DNA of 28,512 bases, taken from NCBI GenBank assembly GCA_025352845.1, contig JANXSC010000046.1:1-28512 (forward strand), written 5' to 3'. A program made the position numbers and the translations under genes. This document shows positions 7,725 through 16,409 of the stretch, one piece after another. Position 1 is the stretch's first letter, and each line of letters opens with the position of its first letter. The notes below the pieces were generated by a model that searched no databases, was not told the DNA's origin, and worked only from the letters and a program-made list of their open reading frames with translations. This DNA is from Opitutaceae bacterium (GTDB lineage: Bacteria; Verrucomicrobiota; Verrucomicrobiia; Opitutales; Opitutaceae).

Positions 7725-9074
7725 CTATTTCTTCCCCTCCGCCGGCCGCGGTTGGGCGGGGAGTGGCGCGTGCCATGCCTGCCACAGATTGCGCAACCCT
7801 TGCACACGCCCGGCGTGGTTCGCCCCGAGATCGGTCTTTTCGCCGGGATCGGCTTCGAGATCGTAGAGTTGCGGGGCGAGGTTGGGCGCAAGGACGAGTT
7901 TCCAGCGGCCACTGCGGACGGCGCCGAGGCCGTTGATGGCGAAGAAGAGCGCGTTGTGCGGCGCGGCAGTATTTTTCCCGGTGAGAAACGGCGTGAGGTT
8001 CACGCCGTCGAGGTCGGCGGGCGGGGTGACACCGGTGAGCGCGGCGACGGTGGGAAAAATATCCAGCGAGCTGACGGGATGAGAAAACGTAAGGCCGGCG
8101 GGAAACACGCCGGGATAGCTCGCGAGAAAAGGCACGCGGATGCCGCCCTCGAAGAGACTCCACTTGTAGTCGCGGAGCGGGAGGCTCTCGCTCCGGTTTT
8201 CCGGGTGGCCGCCGTTGTCGCCGAAGAAAAACACGATGGTGCTGCGCTCAAGGCCAGCTTGCTGGAGTTTATCGAGGATGCGGCCGACGGCTTCGTCGAG
8301 CGCGGCGATGGTGGCGACGGTGTCGGCGCGCGCGGTGTCGCCGGGAAATTGTGTGGCGAACTTTTCCGCGTCGCCGGGGCGCGCCATCGGGACCTTGGGG
8401 ATGTCGAGGGTTTTGCCGGCGGCGAGGGCGGCGTCGTAGTCGGCGCGGATCAGCTGGGCGTTCTTGACGACGCGGAGGATGTGCGGGGCGTTGAATGTGA
8501 CCGTGAGCGCGAACGGGTTGGTTTTGTTGCGCTCGATAAACGCGACCGCCTCGCGCGCGAAGAGGTCGGTGGAATACTCGTCGCTCTCCTCGACCACGCC
8601 GTTGCGGGCGAGCTTCGGGTGGTGGTAGTCGATGAACGGGCTGGAGACGGGCGAGCAGAGCGTCTCGTCGAAAATCCCGCGCGCGTGCGGCATCGGGCCC
8701 GTGCTGTGCCATTTGCCGAGGAGCGCGGTGCGATAACCGGCGGCACGGAGCACGCCCGGGAGCAGCGGCTGCGCGACGGGAATGCCGCCGCTGTTGTCCC
8801 AGAATCCGAACCGCTGCGCGTAGCGTCCGCTGAAAAAAGCGGCGCGCGACGGCCCGCAGAGTGGCGCGGTGACGTAGCCGGAGGTGAACTTCACGCCGCT
8901 CGCTGCGATGCGATCGATGTGGGGCGTTTTGACCGCGCCATTGTTCAGGCAACTCACATCGCCCCAGCCGAGGTCGTCGACGAGGAGGATGACGACGTTG
9001 GGGCGAGTGGGCGCGGCGGCGCGGAGGAGGCACCAAGGAGTCCACAGCAGGCCGAACAAAAAGAAGAGTCGCAT
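7725..9074 (-). CDS. exported Cys-type sulfatase (arylsulfatase A-like)
   Basis: This 449-residue protein has a signal peptide (about 1-21) followed by the sulfatase alpha/beta fold. The signature is C73-G-P-S-R77, where C73 would be converted to formylglycine. Metal ligands are D33-D34 (LVDDLGWGD) and D286-N287 (FFGDNGGH). Other active-site residues are K121 and H123 (GKWH), H198 (NAPH) and K304 (DYKWSLFEGG). It should hydrolyse sulfate esters, probably on glycans, in the periplasm or outside the cell. Maturation needs a formylglycine-generating enzyme or anaerobic maturase, neither of which is in this window. The reading frame is open far upstream, but the signal peptide fixes the start near 9074. 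A 12-base palindrome lies 45 bases upstream of the start. Confidence 0.93.
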   Translation of the reverse strand: MRLFFLFGLLWTPWCLLRAAAPTRPNVVILLVDDLGWGDVSCLNNGAVKTPHIDRIAASGVKFTSGYVTAPLCGPSRAAFFSGRYAQRFGFWDNSGGIPVAQPLLPGVLRAAGYRTALLGKWHSTGPMPHARGIFDETLCSPVSSPFIDYHHPKLARNGVVEESDEYSTDLFAREAVAFIERNKTNPFALTVTFNAPHILRVVKNAQLIRADYDAALAAGKTLDIPKVPMARPGDAEKFATQFPGDTARADTVATIAALDEAVGRILDKLQQAGLERSTIVFFFGDNGGHPENRSESLPLRDYKWSLFEGGIRVPFLASYPGVFPAGLTFSHPVSSLDIFPTVAALTGVTPPADLDGVNLTPFLTGKNTAAPHNALFFAINGLGAVRSGRWKLVLAPNLAPQLYDLEADPGEKTDLGANHAGRVQGLRNLWQAWHAPLPAQPRPAEGKK

Positions 9075-9118
9075 GGATTGGACGAGGGCGATTTCGCCAG
9101 GGCAGCGGATCGGTTGCG

Positions 9119-9130
9119 GGAAACGTTTCC
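9119..9130. promoter_or_regulatory. LacI/GalR-type operator-like palindrome
   Basis: GGAAACGTTTCC is a perfect 12-base palindrome centred on CG, resembling the core of LacI-family operators. It lies 45 bases upstream of the minus-strand sulfatase start and 32 bases upstream of the sulfatase remnant on the plus strand. That is a sensible place for a sugar-responsive repressor of the sulfatase. No LacI-family gene is in the window, so the assignment is tentative. Confidence 0.4.
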
Positions 9131-9161
9131 TTTTTCTCATCGTGTTCAAGGTTGAACGTCT

Positions 9162-9466
9162 TTGGCTTCGTCGCCGCGCTGCGGCCCGAGTCGGACCGGG
9201 CTGTGGCCGGCGCGCAATGGCGCCGAGCCCAACCACGTGCCGAAGGGCACCGAGGTCGCGGGCCTGCCGTCCGTGCTCCATGCGCTCGGCTATGAAGTCG
9301 CGGCGATCGGCAAGCTGGCGCACAACGGCTGGGAGAAGATCCACTGCAAATTCGACCACACGTGGCGGGCCCGGGGCTTGGTGGAACCAATGCCGAGGAA
9401 GTCGCGAAGTTTCTGGCCGAGCGCGACTCGACCAAACCGCTGTGCCTCTTCGTCGGCACCCACTAA
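9162..9466 (+). pseudogene. degraded sulfatase remnant
   Basis: The frame from 9162 encodes a fragment that starts at ASSPRCGPSRTGLW, including the sulfatase core CGPSR, and continues through ARNGAEPNH, LPSVLHALGYEV and IGKLAHN. By eye it matches residues 86-128 of the sulfatase at 24248-25645 in 33 of 43 positions. After about 9375 the homology continues in another frame (from 9380: GGTNAEEVAKFLAERD, then KPLCLFVGTH) and stops at TAA 9464-9466. Four residues after the signature (ALLT in the intact paralog) are deleted. The N-terminus and about the last 60 percent are missing. It is therefore a broken relic of a heparan N-sulfatase-like paralog, not a functional gene. It lies directly upstream of the damaged TonB-dependent receptor. 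Confidence 0.85.
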
Positions 9467-9611
9467 ACTCCCCATCCCATTTCCCCACCCAAACTCGCCA
9501 GCGGTCGAAAGAGCCCGTTGGTTTTGCCGCGCTTTTCCCATTGCTGCTCGCAGCTGGTCCCTTTGCATGACTGCGCCCCAGCGACGGATTTTGTTTTCGC
9601 TTTCCTACCCC

Positions 9612-12600
9612 ATGACTACAGCCCAACCAACCCTGGTTAGAGGTATTTCGGTGGCACTCGCCTTGGCGAGCGCCGCCTCGATGTTCGCGCAAGTGGCGTC
9701 TCCGACCGACGCCGCGACGCTGGCGAAATACGACAAAAACAAGAACGGCGTCCTCGATCCGAGTGAGCTCGCGCAGAAGGCGAGCGACGAGGCGAAGGCG
9801 GCGGGCACCATCCTGCTGACGCCGTTCGAGGTGAGCACCGACAAGGATGTGGGCTACGCCGCGGGCAACACCCTCTCCGGCGGCCGCGTCGACACGCCGC
9901 TCGCGCTCACACCCGGCTCGATTTCGGTCATGACGAAAGAGTTCATGGACGACTTCAACATCACCAACATGAACGAAGCCGGCACTTGGACGATGGGCTT
10001 CGACCTGGGCACCTCGGTGCCGAATTCCGATCCTTCGGCGGTCAGCGTTTACCAGAACATCGTCCGCGGGGCGCCGTCGACCGACAACTTTCCGACGCGC
10101 AACGGCTCGATCAACTTCGGCGCGGCCGACAGCTACAACACCGAGCGCTACGAATTCCAGCGTGGCCCCGATACGTCGATGTTCGGCGACGGCGGTCCGG
10201 TGGACGCCAAGGCAGCACGAGCAAACGGGCACGCTTCAACAGTGCAGCCACGGGCTTCTCGCTCCAAGGCGACACGTTTGGCGGCCACCGCGCCACGCTC
10301 GACTACAGCAAGGGCTGGGATCGTTTTGGGCTGCGCTTTAACGCGCTGAACCAAAACGCCCCGGGCTATCAGGATGGCACACCCAAGATCAAAAACGCCT
10401 GGACCATAAACGCAGTGACGAAGCTCGGGAAGAACACGCAGGTCATCGCGGAGTATGAGCGCGTGCGCGAGTGGAACAACCTCTGGTCGATCACGAACGG
10501 CGACGCCCAGAGCCAGTGGGACAGTGTCACGGTCAACAACGACAACTCGGCCCTGCTGGCCAATAACAACACCACCCTCAACAACGCCGGCCTCGAGCGC
10601 ATGACCGTCGGGGCGAACGGCAGCGCGCCGAACATGTTCGTGTGGAATTTCGCGACGCGCGACATGCAGGATTACGGCGGCAACCAATACCGCACCCGCG
10701 GCATCAACGGCAGCGCCATCCGCATTCCCTACATCGGTAACAAATATTTGAAGGCCGTTCCGGCGCGCCGCGCCGCCATCCCGGGCATCGATCCGCATTT
10801 CAGCGCGGCGCCGAAGGACAACGTGGCGGCTCGCGATGCGAGCACCGGTTCGCTCAACGTCGAGCACCGCGTCGGCAATCTCTTCCTGCGGGTCGGCTTC
10901 GTGAAAAACGATTTCGACAACAACACGATTTGGTCCAACCCCAGTCCCAACGCGGCGATCATCGACGTCAACCGGCTGCTCCCCAGCGGACAGATCAATC
11001 CCCGGTTTCTGCGGACGTTCACCGATGTCGAACAGAACAATATCTACAGTCAGGATGCCATCCGCGAGTTATACGGCCAGGCGACCTACCGTTTCTTCGT
11101 CCCACGGTGGGGGGATTACAAACAGCAGCTCAGCCTCAGTCTCAGCGACCGCGCCACGCAGTCCGAAAACCGCACCAGTGCCTGGCGGCGGGCCGACAAT
11201 CCCACCACGGCCGATCCCTTCGACAATGCGAACCGGTTTTTCTATCGCGTCTACTGGGGCGATCCGCGTCCGGACCTCGGGCCGGTCTTGACCGACCCCA
11301 ATGGCAAAGTCCCCGGCCGGTGGGTTTACTCGGACACGGCTGGCGGCGTCACGGAGCGCGGGGTGAAGCGTGGGGGGCTGACGTCGCAGAGTGCCTTCTT
11401 CCACGAGAAGCTCGCCATCACGGTCAGCTACAGTCGCGACGTGGTGGAGGTTGAAAATCTGCCGCGCCTCGCGGCCGGCCTGCCGGGGTCCACCGGCGCG
11501 CCCGATTTCAAAAACCTGCTGGGCTTCAACACGGCGGGAAATCCGTTTAGGCGGAAAGAAACCGTGAGCTCATATGCCTACGGATTCGTCGCCTATCCGT
11601 TCCAAGGCGAGCGTCTCGGGTTCGTCAAAAAATTTCTCGCGCCCGTTGGTTTCGTCTTCAACTACGCGGAGAACAACCAGCCGCCTTCGTCGGGCGTGCA
11701 AAACCCGCTCCTCGACGGCACGCTCCCGCCGTTGACGCACTCCGACACGAAGGATTTCGGCCTGCGTTACTCGATTCCGGGAGGCAAGGCCTACCTCACG
11801 CTCACCCATTACGAGACGACCCAGCGCGACAACCCCGCCGCCTTTGGCAGCGCGGGCGACATCGCGAACATCTGGACCAACCTCGGCTACACCGATCCCA
11901 AGCTGACGACCACGACTGCGGGTGTGGGCTTTGCCTATTCGGATCCGAACTCCCGCCGCTTGGAAGGCTGGGAGGCCGAGCTTACCGCCAACCCGACGCG
12001 CAACCTCACGCTCAACTTCAACTATTCCCACCCGGTCTCGTATATCGTCACGGAAAGCGAGGATCGGAAGACGTATGTCGCCGCGAACCGCGCCGAGTGG
12101 GAAGCCGGTGCCAAGGCCGCGCAGGGCGCCGTGATCAACGGCAAAACGATCCGCGATCCCACGCAGATTCAGACCGCGTTGCTCAATATCGACAATAGCC
12201 TCAGCGGCCTGACCACGGGCACGCTGGAAAACAATCAGGTGCGCCACCGCGTGAATCTCGCCGGCGCCTACTCGTTCCGCGAAGGCCTGCTGCGCGGACT
12301 GCGCGTCAACGCCGGGCTCCAATACCGCGGCCACGGGAAGAACGGCAGCCGCGATGCCCGCATCAAGTTCGCCATCCCAGACAGCGCACCCAATCCGACG
12401 GTGCTGCAGAACACCGAGGCGGCCTACGACTACCTCTGGACGCCGCCCGCATGGCAGCACACCGTCGTGTTTGGGGCGAACTACACCCGCCGGATCGGCA
12501 AGTATCAGACCCGGTTCCAGCTCAACGTCACCAATGTGCTCGACAACCGCGACCCCATCTGGGGCCGCAGCGGCCCGGTGGGCAACTTCGCCTCCGCCTA

Positions 12601-12715
12601 CACCACGCTCACGAACAACCAGCTCTTCGCCGGCAATCCCCGCCAGCAAATCCTGACCAGCTTCGTGAACCCCGACCCGCGGAAATTCGTGTTGTCGACG
12701 ACCGTCAGCTTCTAA
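9612..12715 (+). pseudogene. TonB-dependent receptor interrupted by one frameshift
   Basis: Two overlapping frames together make one outer-membrane receptor of about 1034 residues. The first (ATG 9612, stop 10349) encodes a signal peptide (about 1-27), an EF-hand-like loop D41-K-N-K-N-G-V-L-D-P-S-E52, the FEVSTDKDVGYAAGNTLSG segment and the plug up to FGDGGP. The barrel continues from about 10199 in the second frame (GGRQGSTSKRARF onward) to the terminal VSF, the usual C-terminal phenylalanine of beta-barrels. One base is missing around 10197-10201: restoring one base gives GDGGPGGRQG, matching the plug motif FGxGSPGG. Read literally, only a 245-residue truncated product is made. No slippery heptamer is visible, so true mutation or a sequencing error is likelier than programmed frameshifting. 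It heads a plus-strand cluster with the DUF1592 and DUF1552 genes and would import a large ligand. Confidence 0.85.
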
Positions 12716-12768
12716 CTCGCCCGCCCGCGCACGGCTGTGGTGATTCGTCTGGGAGCCGAAAGCCCACG

Positions 12769-12794
12769 CCTAGTTTCCACCACTGGAAACTAGG
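12769..12794 (+). other. hairpin between the receptor and the DUF1592 gene
   Basis: Perfect 11-base arms (12769-12779 and 12784-12794, CCTAGTTTCCA and its complement) enclose a CCAC loop in the 123-base spacer. There is no T-run after it, so an intrinsic terminator is doubtful. It could be an operator, an mRNA-processing stem or a partial terminator that sets the ratio of receptor to downstream genes. Confidence 0.5.
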
Positions 12795-12838
12795 ATTGCG
12801 TTGCGTTTAGCCGCGCCAATCCTCCCAGTTCAAGCGTC

Positions 12839-15800
12839 GTGAAACGCCCCTTCTCGAGCCTCGGTGTGGTATTCCTCGGGCTATGCGCGGCATTGTCCGC
12901 GCAGCCTGTGAAATCTTTGGGCTCCGTCGTGGCGGGCAAAACGTCTGAAGTCCTTCGAAAATATTGCGTCGAGTGCCATCGGGGTGAGAAGCCGAAGGCG
13001 GGTCTCAGTCTGGAAAAACTCCTCGCGCAACCTTCGGTTGGCGCACGCGCCGATGCGTGGGACAGGGTGGCGGAGATGCTGGAGACGGCGGAGATGCCGC
13101 CGGCCGATGCGGAGTTGATTCCGTCGAAATCCGAACGGACCGCCGCAGCCGCCGCCGTGCGGACGGCGCTGAATGACTATCTGCGCGCGCATGCGGGCGA
13201 GCCGGGGCGGGTGACCGTCCGGCGGCTGACCAGCGGCGAGTATGCCTATGCGATCCGCGATCTCACCGGCATCGACATCCCGGTGGGAATCGATGCTTCG
13301 AGTGACGCGGTCGGTGGCGAGGGATTCACGAACTTCGGCGATGTGCAGTTCGTGCAGGATGCGAACATCGAGCGTTATCTCGAAGCCGCCAAACGGGCGG
13401 CCGAGCACGCGATTATTGGGGCGGGCCCGCTGGAGTTTTCGCCCGACACGGGACGGAGCGGTTTGGAATTGTTCGCCATCAATCGCATCAACGATCTCCA
13501 CTCGACCAAGGGCTTTCGGCTGGTGTCAGGCGAAGGCGGCCTTCCGTTCGGCTTGGAAAAATACGGCAAGGCGTTTTACGTCGCGTGGTATTACAAGCAC
13601 CGCGCGGCGCTCGGAGACCGCCGGGCCACGCTGCGCGATCTTGCGGCCAAGGAGGGCCTCACGGAAAAATTGGCAGAGCTCATCTGGTCGACCGTCATTC
13701 GGACAAATCTTGGTTATCCCAGTCGAGAGACGGCTGAACGCTGGAAGGCCCTCCCGCCACCCACGACCGACGTGCAAGCGTCGCTCGAGAAGGCACGCGC
13801 CGGTTGCGACGAAATCTACAAGGCCCTCACTAATTGGCCGGTCTGGTTCTTCGACCGCGGGGCTCTGGCGAAGGACGGAAAAGGCGACGAGAGCCCGCTC
13901 GTCTTCAACGACAAATCGCTGGGAGCCGTGCCGGCGTATCACTATGTTTTCCCGGTGGGCGGAGCGCGGTTTGGGCGTGGATTTGGGTTCGGGGGAGGGT
14001 TTGGCGGCGGCGGAGGGCAGAACGGGCCGGCCGCGGCAAAGGATGCGCCCGCGACGCCACCCTTGCCAGCCGCAGCGGCCGCACCGACAAAAATTCTCAT
14101 CTCACTTACCGACCTCAATCCGAGAGCCGGTGTGAGTCCGGTGGTCATCTGGCGAAATCCTCGTGTGGTGACGCGGGCTTTTCCCACCGGCGGACGTGGC
14201 GGGCGGGGCACCGGCGACCCGGCGGCAACTGCGCTCGCGGCCGCGGACGGCGACGTGAACGATACCAACTTGGCCGGTCGCCGCGCCCGCGCGCCCGTCG
14301 GCCCGATTCTCTCCGAAACGCCGTTGCGCACGCTGTTGTCCGCTGAAGCGGCAGCGGCGCTGGCGTTCGGCAAGAGCCCCGACGGCATTGCGATTGGGCC
14401 GGACGATTTTGCGACGACGGGACCCGTCACGCTGGAGTTCCCCGCACCGTCGGGCAGCGGCATCACGAGCCTTGAGGTCGATGCCGAACTCGGCACGGAT
14501 CGAAACACGGTGGTGCGCCTCGCGCTCACGGACCGCGCGGCCGGCGCGCAGGCGCTTGGTGGTGCTGGCGGATTTGGCGCGCGCGGCGGCCAGCAGGGCC
14601 ACGTGCTGCTGGGCGATCCGGCCAACGCTGGCTACAAGGCGTTTCGCGCCAGTATCGCCGAGTATCTTGCGCTCATGCCCCCGAATTCGCACGGTGAGGC
14701 GAGTCCCGCCGACAAGGACCCGGTGCCGTGGCCGTTCGACAGCACCTACAACACGCCGGAGCACGACGCGTTTGTCCTGAAGGTGAAATATCAGCGGACC
14801 GATCAGTTCTTCGCCGACTACATGCTCGATGAAATCGATCGAGTCCGGTTGAACCAAGCGTGGAACAACCTCCTCGGTTCGTTTCCGTATCATGACGGCT
14901 ATCTGAGCGTGTTGGCCGACCACTACCAAGTGAAGCTGAAGAGCCCGCACATTCAGGACATCGACGCGGCCCAGATGGCAACCATTCCCGCCGAAATGCA
15001 GCCGCAGGTCGCGGCGCTGCGCACGAGCTACAACGAAGTAACGAAGACGCTGACGCTCGCGCAGCCCGGCCACATCGAGGACGCGCTTGCGTTTGCGGGC
15101 CGCGCGTGGCGCCGACCGCTGACGTCGGCGGAGAAAACGCGGCTAAGAACTTTCTACGAGCACTCGCGCAAGGAAATCGGTCTCAATCACGACGCCGCGA
15201 TTAGAGCGCTGCTTGCGCGCATTCTCGTGTCGCAGTCGTTCCTATATCGCGTCGAAGCCGTGGCGGATCGCGCCGAGCGTCCGCTCAACAATTGGGAGAT
15301 GGCGAGCCGGTTGAGTTTCTTCCTTTGGTCTTCGATTCCCGACGAAGAGCTGCGCCGTGCCGCTGCCGCCGGGGAGTTGACGAAGCCTGCGTCGCTCGAA
15401 AAACAGGTCAGGCGCATGACGGCCGATCCAAAGGCACGCCGGCTCGCGACCGAATTTTTCGGTCAATGGCTCGGGTTCTACCACTTCGATGAATATCGCG
15501 GCATCGATACCGGCCGGTTCCCGGAGTTTACCGATGAAGTGAAGTCGGCGATGTATGAAGAATCCGTCTCCACGTTCGAATATCTGGTCCGGCAAAATCG
15601 CCCAGTGAAAGAAATTCTCTACGGCGACTACACGTTCCTAAATCAACCGCTAGCGAAATTTTATCGCATCGACCAGGAAGTGAAGTCAATGGGCGAGATG
15701 GTGAAGATTGATGGCGCCAACGCCTTCAACCGCGGCGGCGCGCTGCGCCTCGGTTCCGTGCTCGCCATCACCTCGGCGCCGCTGCGGACCAGCCCCGTGA

Positions 15801-16375
15801 AACGCGGCGATTGGATCTTGCGGCGCATTCTCGGCACGCCCACGCCGCCGCCGCCGGGCGACGTCGCCGCGCTCGCCGCGGACCCGAAATCTTTTGGCGA
15901 CCTCACCCTGCGCGAGAAACTCGCCGAGCACAAAACCAACCCGACGTGTGCTTCCTGCCACGTGAAGATTGATCCGCTCGGTTTCCCGCTCGAGGGTTTC
16001 GATGCCGTCGGCCGCACCCGCGCCTCTTACGAAGACGGCAAACCCATCGACGCAACGGGCGAGTTGACCAACAAGAGCGTGATCAACGGCGCCGACGGAC
16101 TTCTCGGTTACTTGAAAGACAAGGAGCCGCAGGTGATGAAAACACTCGCGAAAAAAATGCTCGGCTACGCCTTGGGCCGCACCGTGCTTCCGACCGACCG
16201 CCAGCTCGTCAACGAAATGGTCGCCGCCGGCGGCAACGCAACGTTCGCGAACCTCGCCGTGAAAATCGCCACGAGCCGCCAGTTCCGCAACCGCGCCGGC
16301 GACGCCGACACCGCGCCCGGCACCTCGGGTGTCACGACCGTTTCGACCCCAAGCCGCAACAAGGACACGAATTAA
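12839..16375 (+). CDS. DUF1592-series cytochrome-like protein (DUF1587/1595/1592/1588/1585)
   Basis: This 1178-residue exported protein begins at GTG 12839, followed by a clear signal peptide (about 1-21). An N-terminal planctomycete cytochrome-C-like segment has C43-V-E-C-H47. Next come a DUF1587-like region (about 120-185, VRRLTSGEYAYAIRDLTG), DUF1595 (about 744-805), DUF1592 (about 814-940, starting with the MASRLSFFLWSS strand), DUF1588 (about 964-1060, with a second motif C1037-A-S-C-H1041 followed by KIDPLGFPLEGFD) and DUF1585 (about 1070-1153). This domain order is standard for a protein class abundant in Planctomycetes and Verrucomicrobia whose biochemical role is not established. Two CXXCH motifs suggest covalent heme. 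A glycine/alanine-rich insert occupies about 374-419. The DUF1552 gene follows after 34 bases, the usual partner. Confidence 0.92.
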   Translation: MKRPFSSLGVVFLGLCAALSAQPVKSLGSVVAGKTSEVLRKYCVECHRGEKPKAGLSLEKLLAQPSVGARADAWDRVAEMLETAEMPPADAELIPSKSERTAAAAAVRTALNDYLRAHAGEPGRVTVRRLTSGEYAYAIRDLTGIDIPVGIDASSDAVGGEGFTNFGDVQFVQDANIERYLEAAKRAAEHAIIGAGPLEFSPDTGRSGLELFAINRINDLHSTKGFRLVSGEGGLPFGLEKYGKAFYVAWYYKHRAALGDRRATLRDLAAKEGLTEKLAELIWSTVIRTNLGYPSRETAERWKALPPPTTDVQASLEKARAGCDEIYKALTNWPVWFFDRGALAKDGKGDESPLVFNDKSLGAVPAYHYVFPVGGARFGRGFGFGGGFGGGGGQNGPAAAKDAPATPPLPAAAAAPTKILISLTDLNPRAGVSPVVIWRNPRVVTRAFPTGGRGGRGTGDPAATALAAADGDVNDTNLAGRRARAPVGPILSETPLRTLLSAEAAAALAFGKSPDGIAIGPDDFATTGPVTLEFPAPSGSGITSLEVDAELGTDRNTVVRLALTDRAAGAQALGGAGGFGARGGQQGHVLLGDPANAGYKAFRASIAEYLALMPPNSHGEASPADKDPVPWPFDSTYNTPEHDAFVLKVKYQRTDQFFADYMLDEIDRVRLNQAWNNLLGSFPYHDGYLSVLADHYQVKLKSPHIQDIDAAQMATIPAEMQPQVAALRTSYNEVTKTLTLAQPGHIEDALAFAGRAWRRPLTSAEKTRLRTFYEHSRKEIGLNHDAAIRALLARILVSQSFLYRVEAVADRAERPLNNWEMASRLSFFLWSSIPDEELRRAAAAGELTKPASLEKQVRRMTADPKARRLATEFFGQWLGFYHFDEYRGIDTGRFPEFTDEVKSAMYEESVSTFEYLVRQNRPVKEILYGDYTFLNQPLAKFYRIDQEVKSMGEMVKIDGANAFNRGGALRLGSVLAITSAPLRTSPVKRGDWILRRILGTPTPPPPGDVAALAADPKSFGDLTLREKLAEHKTNPTCASCHVKIDPLGFPLEGFDAVGRTRASYEDGKPIDATGELTNKSVINGADGLLGYLKDKEPQVMKTLAKKMLGYALGRTVLPTDRQLVNEMVAAGGNATFANLAVKIATSRQFRNRAGDADTAPGTSGVTTVSTPSRNKDTN

Positions 16376-16409
16376 TTTTCCGCAACCTCGGATTCATTCA
16401 CCAACCACC

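Noticed and set aside
7452..9155. 567-residue plus-strand open frame over the sulfatase
   Set aside because: It is antisense to a sulfatase with full catalytic residues and has biased Arg/Glu/Gly/Val composition without domain signals.
10190..10210. Programmed -1 ribosomal frameshift in the receptor
   Set aside because: No X-XXY-YYZ slippery heptamer or obvious downstream pseudoknot is visible at the junction, and receptors of this family are not known to use frameshifting.
9075..10232. Upstream extension of the sulfatase frame by 386 codons
   Set aside because: The signal peptide beginning at 9074 fixes the start; the extension is antisense to the receptor and sulfatase relic and has no homology pattern.
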